64,000 nucleotides of DNA from an uncultured Thermoguttaceae bacterium (GTDB lineage: Bacteria; Planctomycetota; Planctomycetia; Pirellulales; Thermoguttaceae), in the NCBI GenBank assembly GCA_938084835.1, contig CALKER010000016.1, forward strand, positions 1 through 64,000, read 5' to 3'. Shown here piece after piece: positions 8,589-18,476 of the stretch (its first letter is position 1; each line of letters starts with the position of its first letter). The position numbers and the translations under genes were made by a program. The notes under the pieces are model-generated. The model ran no database searches, was not told the origin of the DNA, and was given only the letters and a program-made list of their open reading frames with translations.

Positions 8589-10853
8589 ATGATGGGTCGC
8601 GGCGTTGACATTGGGACGTTCGCGCGGTGGAGAATCGGAGCGGCTTGTCCAAAACTTCTATGGCAACTTTCTACGGCAATAACTTTATGTGCCGCGGTAT
8701 CGGCCTTTGGTGGTGCGACTTTGGGGGCAGCATCAGTACCGCGGGTCTGTTCTGAGGAAACGCCTTTGGCTGATTCCCGCCTTGGGCGGATTAAAACACT
8801 GGAGGACTACCATCCTTTCCATCCCCCCCAAAACCTTGCGGAGTGGGAGGGACGAAGCGAACAAGTTCGGCGTCAGATGCTTGTGGCCCTTGGCCTGTGG
8901 CCCTTGCCTACGCGAACGCCTCAGAAGGCTGTCGTTCACGGGTTGGTGGACCGGGATGAGTACACCGTGGAACGTGTGTATTTGGAGAGTTTTCCCGGCC
9001 ATTTTGTCACGGGAAATCTCTATCGGCCCAAAAGTGGTCCTGCGCGTAAACCTGGTGTGCTTTGTCCGCATGGGCACTGGGCTCAGGGCCGGTTTTATGA
9101 TGCCGGGGAGTCAGGCCTAAAGCGGGAGCTGGACAATGGGTGGGAAAAGCTCCCGTGCGGGGCACGATATCCGCTGCAGGCTCGCTGTGTGCATCTGGCG
9201 CGAATGGGATGCGTGGTGTTTCACTACGACATGGTCGGATACGCCGACAGTGTGCAGATCCCCCATCGTCCGGGGATGCGAGCCGAGATGAATACTTCCG
9301 AAAATTGGGGCTATTTCAGCCCTCAGGCGGAGCTTCATCTTCAAAATATGATGGGGCTTCAAACCTGGAATTCCATTCGCGTCCTGGATTGGTTCTCCTC
9401 CCTGCCCGATGTGGACGCACAGCGGATAGGCGTGACGGGCGCAAGTGGTGGCGGCACGCAGACGTTTATTCTTTGCGCCATCGACCCTCGGCCGCTTGTG
9501 GCCTTCCCGGCGGTGATGGTGTCCACGGCTATGCAGGGTGGCTGCACTTGCGAGAATGCCTGCTACCTCCGCATTGGCACGAGTAATGTGGAATTTGCCG
9601 CGCTTTTTGCCCCTAAGGCACTTGGTCTCACCTGTGCCAACGATTGGACTAAGGAAATGCCGACGAAGGGTTTCCCCGAGCTTCAGCAACTCTACAGCCT
9701 CTTTGAGGCGAGCGATCGACTTCATTTAGCCGCCTTCCTCGACCATCCGCACAACTACAACTACCACTCGAGGTTAGTGATGTATCGGTGGATGAATAAA
9801 CATCTTGGTTTGGGTCATGCCGAACCGATCGATGAGCGGCGCTTCCAACCGCTTTCCCGAGAAGAAATGACGGTGTGGACGGAGGGGCATCCAAAACCAC
9901 CCAGCGGCCCGGACTACGAGCGCAGCCTGCTTCGCTGGATTACCGAGGATAGCCGGAAGCAGTTAGAAGCCCTCATCCCTCGCACGGGCGAGTTACTAGC
10001 CGAATTCCGCCGGGTAATGGGTGGTGCTATGGACGTCATGATTGGCCGAAGTCTTCCCGCGGCGGCGGAGATAGAGTTTGAGCCGCGATTTGATCGCTCC
10101 CTCGATGACTTTACCTGGGTAGGTGGCATTGTACGGCAGGTCAAATATAAAGAGGAGATTCCTGTCTACGTCTTCCTGCCCCGGGGCGGGCGCTTTAACG
10201 GTACCGCCATCCTTTGTGTGACGCCCACGGGCAAAGAGGCCCTGCTCCAAAGTGATGGTACCCCGCATGAGGCCGTCATCGAGGCCTTGCAAGCTGGCTG
10301 TGGTGTGGTTGCCATGGACCTCTTCGGGCAAGGAGAGTCCACCCTGGACGGTCAACCCATCACCCGCAATCGCCTGGATCCCAAGCGGAAAGATTATGCG
10401 GGCTACACCTATGGATACAATCACCCGTTATTCTCCCAGCGTGTCCACGATATTCTCACCGTACTTTCCGCCGTGCGAAGTCGGCCGGAAGTCCAGCGGG
10501 TATACTTGGTCGGCTTAGGCGGCGCCGGTCGCTGGGTGGCAGGAGCATTGACCCAGGCCCGCACTGCAGTGGATCGTGCAGTTGTCGACACGCAGGGATT
10601 CCGCTTCCGCAATTTGACCGCTATCGATGATCCGGATTTCCTGCCGGGGGCGGTCAAGTATTTGGATCTGCCGGGAATGCTGGCCTTGGCGGCACCACTC
10701 CCCATCCTGGTTGCGGGCGAAAGAGAATCGGACTTGGAAGTTGTCCGGACTGTCTACCAAGCGGCCGGCGCCCCCAAAAATTTGGTTATCTCCGCAGCAA
10801 GCGACTTAGACGAACTCGTCGCCGAGGCTTTCACATTCCTCGGGATTAAGTAG
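8589..10853 (+). CDS. Two-domain alpha/beta-hydrolase (acetylxylan-esterase-like), exported
   Basis: About 754 residues. The ATG at 8589 follows GGAGAG; a second ATG comes right after it. Residues 20-48 are hydrophobic and probably form a signal peptide. The first domain (about 70-430) has the planctomycete acetylxylan-esterase/dienelactone-hydrolase look: YRPKSGP, CPHGHW, and the nucleophile elbow GASGGG with Ser286, plus LDHPHNYN as the likely His segment. A second alpha/beta-hydrolase-like domain (about 500-750) repeats the fold, but the expected elbow reads GLGGAG and has no Ser, so it is probably not catalytic. Family members deacetylate polysaccharides, and that is inferred here. It converges with ridA 65 bp downstream. 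Confidence 0.8.
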   Translation: MMGRGVDIGTFARWRIGAACPKLLWQLSTAITLCAAVSAFGGATLGAASVPRVCSEETPLADSRLGRIKTLEDYHPFHPPQNLAEWEGRSEQVRRQMLVALGLWPLPTRTPQKAVVHGLVDRDEYTVERVYLESFPGHFVTGNLYRPKSGPARKPGVLCPHGHWAQGRFYDAGESGLKRELDNGWEKLPCGARYPLQARCVHLARMGCVVFHYDMVGYADSVQIPHRPGMRAEMNTSENWGYFSPQAELHLQNMMGLQTWNSIRVLDWFSSLPDVDAQRIGVTGASGGGTQTFILCAIDPRPLVAFPAVMVSTAMQGGCTCENACYLRIGTSNVEFAALFAPKALGLTCANDWTKEMPTKGFPELQQLYSLFEASDRLHLAAFLDHPHNYNYHSRLVMYRWMNKHLGLGHAEPIDERRFQPLSREEMTVWTEGHPKPPSGPDYERSLLRWITEDSRKQLEALIPRTGELLAEFRRVMGGAMDVMIGRSLPAAAEIEFEPRFDRSLDDFTWVGGIVRQVKYKEEIPVYVFLPRGGRFNGTAILCVTPTGKEALLQSDGTPHEAVIEALQAGCGVVAMDLFGQGESTLDGQPITRNRLDPKRKDYAGYTYGYNHPLFSQRVHDILTVLSAVRSRPEVQRVYLVGLGGAGRWVAGALTQARTAVDRAVVDTQGFRFRNLTAIDDPDFLPGAVKYLDLPGMLALAAPLPILVAGERESDLEVVRTVYQAAGAPKNLVISAASDLDELVAEAFTFLGIK

Positions 10854-10918
10854 CAATTGTTTCGGAAGAGCGCTTGAGGGATTGACGATACTTGGGATTT
10901 AGGTGGAATCTGCCTTTG

Positions 10919-11413
10919 CTAGGGAGGAGTGGGCTTTTCTGCCAGTTGGAAGACAGCTTCGATTTCCACCACGGCTCCAACGGGCAGATGAGCTGCGCCG
11001 GCGGCCGTCCGGGCACCCACTCCGAGCTCGGGTCCGAACACAGCCGCCAAAAGCTCGCTTGCCCCGTTAAGTACTCTCGGATGCTGGGCAAATCCCGGAG
11101 CCGCATTCACAAGACCGAAGATTCGCACGACCTGACCAACCGCTCGCAGAGTCCCCAGCTGCTTTTGGAGAGTTCGTAGGATTCCGGCCATAGCAAGCGC
11201 GGCTGCTTCGGTGGCCGTGGATTCATCTGCGTCTTGACCTACCTGTCCTGTGACCACGCTCCCGTCAGGGCGGATCGGCAGGTGCCCGGAGGTAAAAACC
11301 AAATCGCCGACCTGAAGCGCGGGACGGTAAAGTCCCTTCGCCGCGGGAGCAGTCAACATCGACCAACCACGTTTCTCCAATTCCTCTGCAAAACGTGCGT
11401 CTGGATCGGTCAC
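10919..11413 (-). CDS. RidA/YjgF/UK114 family protein
   Basis: About 164 residues from a GTG start chosen because GAGGGGAG precedes it; a longer frame to 11491 would overlap the end of hisG and has no such site. RidA proteins are small trimers that hydrolyse reactive enamine/imine intermediates released by PLP enzymes. Features fitting the family are GDLVFTSGHLP near residue 36, Arg135 in GARTAAG (position of the substrate-carboxylate Arg) and the C-terminal VEIEAVF strand. Members of this size form a distinct subgroup from the ~130-residue canonical RidA, so the exact activity is uncertain. It starts 70 bp after hisG on the same strand, probably in one operon. Confidence 0.85.
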   Translation of the reverse strand: MTDPDARFAEELEKRGWSMLTAPAAKGLYRPALQVGDLVFTSGHLPIRPDGSVVTGQVGQDADESTATEAAALAMAGILRTLQKQLGTLRAVGQVVRIFGLVNAAPGFAQHPRVLNGASELLAAVFGPELGVGARTAAGAAHLPVGAVVEIEAVFQLAEKPTPP

Positions 11414-11483
11414 CGGCGAGCTCCCCTCGCATCCACCATAGAGGGTTTTCCCAGAAAATTTTTTGCGGCAAAAGCCCGAGGGA

Positions 11484-12359
11484 TTAGTCAATCAGTTTGT
11501 TAAGAGGGAATTCGACAATTCCGCAAGCACCGGCGGCTTTGAGCCGCGGTACAATCTTCCGGACTACCGTTTCGTCCACTACGGTAGTGACATCTACCCA
11601 ATGCTTATCGGCAAGATCTGCGACTGTCGGATTTTGAAGCGCGGGCAAAATGGCCAGCACAGCTTCTAACTTTTCGCGAGGCACGTTCATCATCAGGGCG
11701 ACCTTACCTTCGGCCGCCATGGCCCCTTTTAACATCAGGACAATATCATCGATTTTTTGTTTTTTCCAAGGGTCAGAGTAAGCAATGGAGTTAGTGATAA
11801 ATCGCGGAGTGCTGACCAACACTTCGTCTACGATGCGGAGGTTGTTGGCCCGTAAGGAGCTCCCGGTCTCGGTCACTTCTACAATGGCATCAGCAAGGAG
11901 CGGCGGCTTGACCTCTGTGGCACCCCAGCTGAATTCAACCCGGGCATTCACCCCATGCCGGGCCAGATAATGCTTGGTGATCCCCACGGCCTCGGTGGCA
12001 ATCCGCTTTCCCTCAAGGTCCCGGACCGACTGGACGGGAGAATTCTCCGGGACGCAAAGGACCCATCGTACAGGGCGTCGACTTACTTTGGAAAATACAA
12101 GCTCGGCAAGCTCGATTACTTCCGCACCTGTTTCGACGATCCAGTCGTAACCGGTAAGACCGGCGTCCAAGATTCCGTCGCCCACGTACCGGGCAATTTC
12201 TTGCGCCCGGATGAGCAGGCATTCGATCTCCTCGTCGTCGATGTACGGAAAGTAACTTCGGGCACCAAAGCTAATTTTGTATCCCGCACGACGAAATAAA
12301 TCGATGGCACCCTCTTGAAGACTTCCTGCTGGGATACCTAAGCGAAGTTTGTTGTTCAT
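11484..12359 (-). CDS. hisG: ATP phosphoribosyltransferase, long form (HisG)
   Basis: First enzyme of histidine biosynthesis: it joins ATP and PRPP to give phosphoribosyl-ATP. The 291-residue length matches the long form, which carries a C-terminal ACT-like regulatory domain (about 215-290) and works without HisZ. The PRPP-binding loop [10 protein letters not shown] is at 161-170, and the N-terminal [10 protein letters not shown] and GLTGYDW motifs are typical. No other his gene lies in the window. The leader on this strand (12360 to about 12615) is rich in hairpins, one of them followed by a short T-run, so attenuation or a structured leader is possible. Confidence 0.95.
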   Translation of the reverse strand: MNNKLRLGIPAGSLQEGAIDLFRRAGYKISFGARSYFPYIDDEEIECLLIRAQEIARYVGDGILDAGLTGYDWIVETGAEVIELAELVFSKVSRRPVRWVLCVPENSPVQSVRDLEGKRIATEAVGITKHYLARHGVNARVEFSWGATEVKPPLLADAIVEVTETGSSLRANNLRIVDEVLVSTPRFITNSIAYSDPWKKQKIDDIVLMLKGAMAAEGKVALMMNVPREKLEAVLAILPALQNPTVADLADKHWVDVTTVVDETVVRKIVPRLKAAGACGIVEFPLNKLID

Positions 12360-13762
12360 CGGATGTCAACCGTCACAATACCTTGCGCCGATACCTGTGC
12401 CTTTTATTCACCGCTGCAAAAAGTTTGGTTAGGCCGAAACCAACCGTGAGATTTTTGCAGGATGTTCCGGACGAAAGTCTCGCGGTTCCTCTGAACCGGA
12501 ACAGGATAAGCACTCGGCTGGCGAGTGCATCCCAGAGCTTCCGCCGGTAAGCTTCTCAGTGAAACGGAAAGATTCTGCCATAAGGGCTTCGGGAGGGCAA
12601 GGAAGCCCTTACGTTGGACCAAGCAGCTTTATGCGACGATAACGCCGCAGCGTTGCAGCCGAGAACTATATCGAACTTCTATAAGCTGAACGAACTGTGT
12701 CCATTTTAAAATCTCATACTAGCATATTTTTCGTCCTGAGGTTGTATGCGATGGGGGCTTTCCGCCGCGGGGGACCATCAGCCTTTCGGAAATTCCTCTT
12801 CAATTTTTTTCTACGCGAAACCTTCACTCACTCTGGGGGTTAGTTACCTGTGTGGAGCGTGAGTCACCTTCCGGTGCCAATAGCAACGGACGGGTTTGAA
12901 TGCGCAAGCAGTCTCCCGGCTGGACCGCATCGGACGAGGGCCCGGATGACCGCGGTAATGTGGCATCCTTAAACAGGGGTTAGACGGCCCTTCGAGAGAC
13001 TTCGCCGCGATCTGGCCTTCCCCCGTGAGACCGGAAGGCATTGTCGGTAACGAAGATCAAAGATCCTGCGCGCACCCGCGCAGAGAATTTTTGGATTGGC
13101 CTTAAAGAGAGACCGTTTCCCCTTTAAACCCCGGCTGGCTGCATCCCCTGCCCCGCACCCCCTAGTCGGCACTCGGTTTACGGCCAGTCGGGGTCTTCTT
13201 TTGACGAATTTTCGTTGGAAGCAGGGCTACCGTAGTTCATCTCGAGATACCATCGGATCCCTGACCGCCGAAAACGCCTCCTCTCAACCCCTTAATCCTT
13301 TCCTAGGTATCTAACCGACTGAACATTGTCGATCCGGTTGGTTTAGTGATTTTCTCGGTCCCTTGAATGTTAATATCTTGCCCCTATAGCTTGCCCCTAA
13401 TTAGGCGAGCTCGCGAGGACTGGTCGCCCTCCTTTTCGGTGATGCAACTTGCGGGAAATTGGCTTGCGCCAAAACTTAAAGTTTCGTCCTTGGATTGAAA
13501 CTTTGTCACTTCCCCTTTTTGTGGAGCATTTGGCGGAACTGATTCTCTCGGGAAGGCCCGGCTAATACCCTGAACGTGGCATTCCATGCTATCCTATTCG
13601 AGGGAAAATTTTTCTCTCCGCGCATCTGAGTCGCGCCTTTGCGACTGATTCGGATCCGAAGCTTCCCCTCGCCGGAGACAGGCCAGGCAACTCAAGTGAG
13701 GACCCGTAAATCGAAAAAAGGCAAGTAAGCTGCTTGATGGTATTTGGATGCTGGCTTGTCTC
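12360..13762. other. Intergenic region between hisG and tRNA-Gly
   Basis: About 1.4 kb without a convincing gene. The hisG-proximal 250 bp holds several strong hairpins (annotated separately). The rest shows only short overlapping frames without ribosome-binding sites. Confidence 0.4.
12425..12611 (-). promoter_or_regulatory. Hairpin-rich leader upstream of hisG
   Basis: Four strong dyads in 190 bp: TTGGTT/AACCAA (12425-12430 with 12438-12443), CGGTTC/GAACCG (12483-12488 with 12493-12498), GCACTCG/CGAGTGC (12510-12516 with 12522-12528) and TAAGGGCTT/AAGCCCTTA (12581-12589 with 12603-12611). Read on the hisG strand, the promoter-distal hairpin is followed by ACTTTTTG, like a weak intrinsic terminator about 60 bases before the start codon. 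I saw no histidine-rich leader peptide. A regulatory leader is inferred from position and structure. Confidence 0.4.
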
Positions 13763-13790
13763 TTGTGTGCCGGCCACTTTACGTTACAAT
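13763..13790 (+). promoter_or_regulatory. Candidate sigma70-type promoter of tRNA-Gly
   Basis: TTGTGT (13763-13768), a 16-base spacer and TACAAT (13785-13790), placed about 30 bases before the mature tRNA 5' end. The -35 box is weak and the -10 box is good. Confidence 0.45.
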
Positions 13791-13821
13791 GGTTAATGGA
13801 ACCAAGTGCGAGCGAAACAGT

Positions 13822-13894
13822 GCGGCAGTAGCTCAGTTGGCAGAGCACCGGCTTCCCAAGCCGGTTGTCGCGGGTTCGACTCCCGTCTGCCGCT
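13822..13894 (+). tRNA. tRNA-Gly(CCC)
   Basis: A full cloverleaf can be drawn: acceptor GCGGCAG pairs with CTGCCGC, the D-arm reads GCTCAGTTGGCAGAGC, the anticodon stem CCGGC/GCCGG encloses loop TTCCCAA with anticodon CCC (decoding GGG), and the T-arm contains GGTTCGACTCC. The discriminator base is T and CCA is not encoded, so it must be added after transcription. A promoter lies just upstream and an intrinsic terminator just downstream, so it is probably a single-gene unit. Confidence 0.97.
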
Positions 13895-13907
13895 CCTCGG
13901 GGGTACG

Positions 13908-13936
13908 CCCGGTCGTTAGCTCGGCCGGGTTTTTTA
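13908..13936 (+). terminator. Intrinsic terminator after tRNA-Gly
   Basis: CCCGGTCG (13908-13915) pairs with CGGCCGGG (13922-13929) with one G-T pair and a six-base loop, followed by TTTTTTATTT. It starts 14 bases after the tRNA. Confidence 0.9.
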
Positions 13937-13998
13937 TTTGGAAACCTTTCGGACGCCTTTTTTGCAACGGCAGAGAGCGCCTTTGGTCGTCCGAGGTA

Positions 13999-15159
13999 TC
14001 ACTCGTCGCGCACAACTGGAGGAGGTGCGGAACGGCTGAGGACAAGGAGGATTGGGAGCCCTTTTCCCAAAACCCAGACGCGATTTTGACCATCCACCGC
14101 TACGTCGGGTACTACCGGCTCACCCCAACGTCCTTGGACTGCTCGCGCCTGCTCTAAGATTGCGAGCTCCTCTGGCCCCGCGATAAGCTCGAGAAATTCG
14201 CCGTAGGGGGAAAATGCCTTCACTCGCAGGATTCCTTTCTCCGTGGTAACAAGGTTCCCATCGGGAAAAAGAGCAATATTCTGAGGGTTGCAACAGCCAA
14301 AGAAGGCTTCAATGCTAGGTCCTTCTTCCCCCCAATAGACTTCAAGTTGTCCCTCGGGGTTATAGACCTCGATGCGACGAAGACCTGGGTTTGTGACAAA
14401 AACTCGCCCCAGCGTGTCAACAGCCAGATCCGCCTGAAGAGAAGGGAGAATCAGCCCTGGCCAATTGCGTTGCGGGTCGCGCCCAGCAAATTCCCGCACA
14501 ATCTCTCCCTTAAGACTTAATTGCAGCACCTGACCTAGGGCGGCATTAAGCACATAGATGCGATCCTTACCTACAGCAATGGCCACCAAGTGAACTGCGG
14601 GCCCAGGCACTGTCCATTCGTCCACCATAAGAAAATCTGGGTTGAAAACGGCCACCGTGTTCTGCGTTGCCAGGAAAACATGATGGGCTAGGGGATGGTC
14701 TGCGGGAGCTACGGCGAGAGACTGTGGGGGGCGTTTAAGCGGCACTCGCTTCGCGAGAGTGCCTTCGGGTGTGAGGAGTAGGAGCTCGTCTTCGCAGGCC
14801 ACCACGGGTGTATCGTCCGCCATCAGTGCCAAGGCTATCGGCAGAGGGTGGGGTAGGCGAACAGCTTGCTCCACCTGAAAACTCGCCTGCCCCCCAGTAT
14901 TGGACAACTCGGAGGCGGAACCAGAAGCGGGACGCGAGGGCTGCGGTGCCACCCGGGATTTGCCAGCCAGGTACACCATGCCGAAGGTCACCACTGTGAT
15001 GGCAAGTACGGCAAGACTTAGCGTTATCGGGGTTTTTCGGCGAAGATGTCCTTCAGCTGCTAATTGGCTTTCTGGGCGAATGGCCTGAGGCGGCAATTCT
15101 CTTAGTCCGTTAAGAACATACCAGGGAGACCGAGGCGACTGTCCTTCCAAGTCTGTCAT
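13999..15159 (-). CDS. Membrane-anchored NHL/six-bladed propeller-like protein
   Basis: About 386 residues. The ATG at 15159 follows AGGTGA; an in-frame GTG lies three codons upstream. A cytosolic N-terminus is followed by one membrane segment (about residues 47-66, LSLAVLAITVVTFGMVYLAG), a Pro/Ser-rich linker and a roughly 300-residue beta-propeller built of NHL/SMP-30-like strands such as DTLGRVFVTNPGLRRIEVYN and DGQNRVWVLG. No catalytic motif is evident. The PQQ-like propeller gene lies 100 bp upstream on the same strand and is also membrane-anchored, so the two probably form an operon and may work together on the periplasmic side. I do not recognise a named family. Confidence 0.75.
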   Translation of the reverse strand: MTDLEGQSPRSPWYVLNGLRELPPQAIRPESQLAAEGHLRRKTPITLSLAVLAITVVTFGMVYLAGKSRVAPQPSRPASGSASELSNTGGQASFQVEQAVRLPHPLPIALALMADDTPVVACEDELLLLTPEGTLAKRVPLKRPPQSLAVAPADHPLAHHVFLATQNTVAVFNPDFLMVDEWTVPGPAVHLVAIAVGKDRIYVLNAALGQVLQLSLKGEIVREFAGRDPQRNWPGLILPSLQADLAVDTLGRVFVTNPGLRRIEVYNPEGQLEVYWGEEGPSIEAFFGCCNPQNIALFPDGNLVTTEKGILRVKAFSPYGEFLELIAGPEELAILEQARAVQGRWGEPVVPDVAVDGQNRVWVLGKGLPILLVLSRSAPPPVVRDE

Positions 15160-15258
15160 GGAAATCACCTAAACTTTGCTTACCTTGCGCTGTGGAGTTA
15201 GGGGATGGTTCCTCGGCTTGGCCAAATCCTTGTGAAGCGGCCGGCTTGATTTGCGCGG

Positions 15259-16710
15259 CTACTCGCCGGTTAAGTTTGCCTCCTGGGAGACATCTAAGCA
15301 CGCCAGGCGGGTGAGGTCGCGAACCAGCAACCGCCCGCCGACCAAGGCCATCGGCCCCCACATGTCGTGGGCATCGGGCCATATGGTATGCTTGTCGAGG
15401 ATCCGAAATTCCTCAGGCGTGGCCTCGAGCAGATAGAGTGTCCCCGATTCGTCAACGGCGTAGAGCAAGTCTTCGGCCAGCAAGTAAGGCCCGCGAATGA
15501 AGCGGTGAGGGCCACTTGTCCACAGGATTTTTCCCTCGGGTGTCATGCAGAGTAACTGCGGAGCTCCCGGCGGGCAGCGAGAACCGAACAAGTAGCCGCC
15601 GAAATAAATGGGCGTGTGATGCTCCGATCCGTACTCGCGCGCGGGAATTCGCCGCACGGGCCGAAGGCTCACTTCTTCTCCTTCTAGGACAAGTTGGGCC
15701 AAAAGGCTGCCGGCTCCATAACCGCCGCTAAAGAAGATATATCCTTCCTCGAGCGCCACTGCGGAAGGACAGGTGGCCATCTTGCCCACGAAGTCGCGGG
15801 AGACGCAGAGGAGCTTTCCCGTAGCCGCCTCCACAACCACGATGCCTCCGTGGGCCGGATACACGTATAGTTTTCGACCTGCAATTTCCACAGGCGTAAT
15901 GGAAGCATGACTCATTTGCAAGTCAGGCACAGGGGGACTGCGCCAGCGAGGGCTTCCGGTGGCAAGATCAAGGGCAACCATCACGGCGTTCCCCACCGGG
16001 GCTACGATGACAGCTCCCTCGTCGATGAGGGGACACTGTGCCGAGTACCACGGCGGGACCTGGGTTCCGTAGTGCTGCACAAGGTCGATCATCCACAAGT
16101 GTTGGCCGGAATGGATGTCCCAACATACCAGATGACACTTCGGTCCAAGGGTGATCACGTAAGAGCCGGAGATGGCCGGCACGCTCCGGGAGCTACCGTG
16201 ATTTTCCGGAACTTCCACAGGATAGCTATTCCGCCAAATTTCCCGGCCATCGTCCAGGGATAGGCAACGGAGGGTGTCAGCGAGAGTGTGAGGATCATAG
16301 TCGAGGACAAAGACCCTTCCCTCATGGACGGCCGGCCCGGCATGCCCAGGTCCCAAAGTAACTTCCCACACGACGGGTGGGCCGCCGGCCCGCCATCGCC
16401 GCGCTAGGGGAACGTCGCTTTGCACCACTCCAGTGCGAAGGGCCCCCCGGAAGCCCGGCCAGCTGCCGGCTACCTTGCCCGGTTTCCCAGGTCCGAAGAT
16501 AGGCTCACCTGGTTTGACGTCTTGAGACACTTGGGAATTGGCGGGAGCCGCCGGTCGACCATCCTGCCCCGGAAGCCGCGGTGTTATATCGCGCACCTGG
16601 GCTTCCGATACCCACAATATAAACACGGCAGCGCACAAAACAGCAGTTCCGATGGGCACAAGGTTTTCGGGTTTACTGATCCACATACCCCTGGTGCTAG
16701 CCTCAGGCAT
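15259..16710 (-). CDS. PQQ-like beta-propeller repeat protein, membrane-anchored
   Basis: A 483-residue protein with one N-terminal membrane segment (about 17-35, LVPIGTAVLCAAVFILWVSE) and an eight-bladed PQQ-type propeller. Blade signatures include GSWPGFRG at the start and repeated W-docking strands such as VCWDIHSGQHLWMIDL, LDLATGSPRWRS and VEAATGKLLC. The fold resembles BamB and quinoprotein dehydrogenases, but no PQQ ligand residues or haem motif are visible, so a binding or scaffold role is more likely than catalysis. It is the first gene of a likely two-gene minus-strand operon. Confidence 0.82.
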   Translation of the reverse strand: MPEASTRGMWISKPENLVPIGTAVLCAAVFILWVSEAQVRDITPRLPGQDGRPAAPANSQVSQDVKPGEPIFGPGKPGKVAGSWPGFRGALRTGVVQSDVPLARRWRAGGPPVVWEVTLGPGHAGPAVHEGRVFVLDYDPHTLADTLRCLSLDDGREIWRNSYPVEVPENHGSSRSVPAISGSYVITLGPKCHLVCWDIHSGQHLWMIDLVQHYGTQVPPWYSAQCPLIDEGAVIVAPVGNAVMVALDLATGSPRWRSPPVPDLQMSHASITPVEIAGRKLYVYPAHGGIVVVEAATGKLLCVSRDFVGKMATCPSAVALEEGYIFFSGGYGAGSLLAQLVLEGEEVSLRPVRRIPAREYGSEHHTPIYFGGYLFGSRCPPGAPQLLCMTPEGKILWTSGPHRFIRGPYLLAEDLLYAVDESGTLYLLEATPEEFRILDKHTIWPDAHDMWGPMALVGGRLLVRDLTRLACLDVSQEANLTGE

Positions 16711-17216
16711 TAGGCCTACTTTCTTTGCTCCGCCTTTAATTGCACGATTTCTTTTGATTACATGATTGCGGGGTCGATTGCTTGGTCGTGGGTAATCCTT
16801 CGGCGAAGGCGGACAGGGCCTTTGCGCTTTCGAGCTTGGTTGTCAACTGCCCCGGTCGGTCTTTGAAGAAAGCTTCTTGCGGCACAAGGCTACCTAAAAG
16901 TGATGACCCTCTTGCCGACAACAACTATTTTAATCAACAACCGATACGGCCACCCGTTTCCTGGTAATCATCTCGGGGCTACATTAAGTTCGTGGTGGGA
17001 GTGCTCAGTGATTTCGGGTTGCTACAAGGCGACATCTTAATTTTCTGGCCAGCTGGGTGAAGAATTTTTTCCGCCGCAAATTTTTTCACCCGAGCTCCTT
17101 TCGTGGAGACTTCGAGTGGTGACGTAGTGGAATCTTTCTGGCTCAAAACCCCCCGAAGGGGCTGCGTTGAGGCTTCTGAACGTGATAATCCTCGTGTTGG
17201 CTTCAGGTGAATTTGG
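16711..17216. other. Divergent intergenic region
   Basis: About 500 bp between the divergent PQQ-like and M20 peptidase genes, expected to hold promoters for both. A small dyad CCTTC/GAAGG lies at about 16798-16810. No gene seen. Confidence 0.3.
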
Positions 17217-18476
17217 GTGCCTTGGATGGACCACGCGAAAGAGCTCCTCTGCCAGCTTATATCGATTCCGAGCGTCAATCCCGGTTTGTCTGGGAAAACG
17301 GAGGCCGGATCTCAAATGGTCGAGGGAGAGGCCCGCCTTACCGACTTTTTGGAGGACTTGTTATCTGGCTGGGGGCAAGTGTGTGGCCGACAGTTGGTCC
17401 ATCCACGCCGAGAAAATCTTCTTGTACGGCTCCGAGCCACCCATTGGGGGGAAGAAATTTCTGGCTATCGGCGACCGGTAGTGGTGCTTGCAGCGCATCA
17501 GGATACGGTGGCCCCTTCTTCAGGGATGATCGATCCATGGCGTCCGCGGCTCGAGCACGGCCGCGTGTGGGGGTTAGGCGCTTGTGACGTCAAAGGGGGG
17601 ATGACGGCCATTTTGCTGGCTGCGTGGCGGATCCTCTCTTTGGTAGAACCTCCCCCGGTGGATGTGGTGCTGGCCTTTACGGTCAACGAGGAGGCCGGCT
17701 TTAGCGGGGCGCGGGCTTTGGCGGAGCTTTTCCGCCAACCGGACGGAAAGCTCATTCCCGCTCGCCCGGAGGCCGTGGTGGTGGCCGAGCCCACCGAGCT
17801 GGCCGTAGTTGTGGCCCACAAAGGGGTGGTGCGGTGGCGTATTCATACGCGGGGCCGGGCGGCCCACAGTGCCGTGCCCGAGGCAGGGCTGAATGCTATT
17901 TATCTGATGGCCCGGGTGGTGGGTGCCATCGAACAGTATCACCGCACGCTTCGCTCCCGACCGGCGGACGCCCGCTGCGGGGCTCCTTCGATCAGCGTTG
18001 GCTGGATTGCCGGTGGAAGCGGCGTGAACACAGTCCCGGCAAGCTGCACCATCGATGTGGACCGTCGGCTCATACCAGGCGAGACTGCCGAAATGGCCCG
18101 CATCGACCTCCGTTGTTTCATTGAGCAAACCACCGGTCTGATAGAAGTCGTGGAGCATGAACCGCCCTGGATGGAAGGTCCTCCGCTGCCCGATCAATCC
18201 GAGCAGGAAATGGCCCGAGGGCTGAGCACCTGGGCCCGCCGGATTGCCCGATCGGGACAGATGATTGGGGCTCACTACGCCTCCGACGCTGCCTTCTTCG
18301 CCCAACTCGACATTCCGACGGTGGTTTTTGGGCCAGGATCCATCGCACAAGCCCATAGCCCCGAGGAATGGATCGACCTTGATCAAGTGGAGTGGGCCAC
18401 GGAAATTCTGTATCAGTGGCTTATCTCTTGGCCAAAAGCCCCCGGTCACGCCGGAGCGCAGGCATATGGTGGCTAG
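17217..18476 (+). CDS. M20 family metallopeptidase (ArgE/DapE/carboxypeptidase G2-like)
   Basis: A 419-residue zinc-dependent amidohydrolase. The start is GTG 17217, with GGTGA upstream, or the ATG three codons later. Di-zinc ligands and catalytic residues are visible: AAHQDT (His94, Asp96), GACDVKGG (Asp124), NEEAG (Glu158 base and Glu159), AEPTE (Glu191) and a C-terminal AHSPEEW His. The dimerisation domain spans about 195-300. The family covers N-acyl amino-acid deacylases, DapE and dipeptidases; the substrate cannot be assigned from motifs. The gene ends in a 4-bp overlap with the convergent NuoG/GltD-like gene. Confidence 0.88.
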   Translation: MPWMDHAKELLCQLISIPSVNPGLSGKTEAGSQMVEGEARLTDFLEDLLSGWGQVCGRQLVHPRRENLLVRLRATHWGEEISGYRRPVVVLAAHQDTVAPSSGMIDPWRPRLEHGRVWGLGACDVKGGMTAILLAAWRILSLVEPPPVDVVLAFTVNEEAGFSGARALAELFRQPDGKLIPARPEAVVVAEPTELAVVVAHKGVVRWRIHTRGRAAHSAVPEAGLNAIYLMARVVGAIEQYHRTLRSRPADARCGAPSISVGWIAGGSGVNTVPASCTIDVDRRLIPGETAEMARIDLRCFIEQTTGLIEVVEHEPPWMEGPPLPDQSEQEMARGLSTWARRIARSGQMIGAHYASDAAFFAQLDIPTVVFGPGSIAQAHSPEEWIDLDQVEWATEILYQWLISWPKAPGHAGAQAYGG

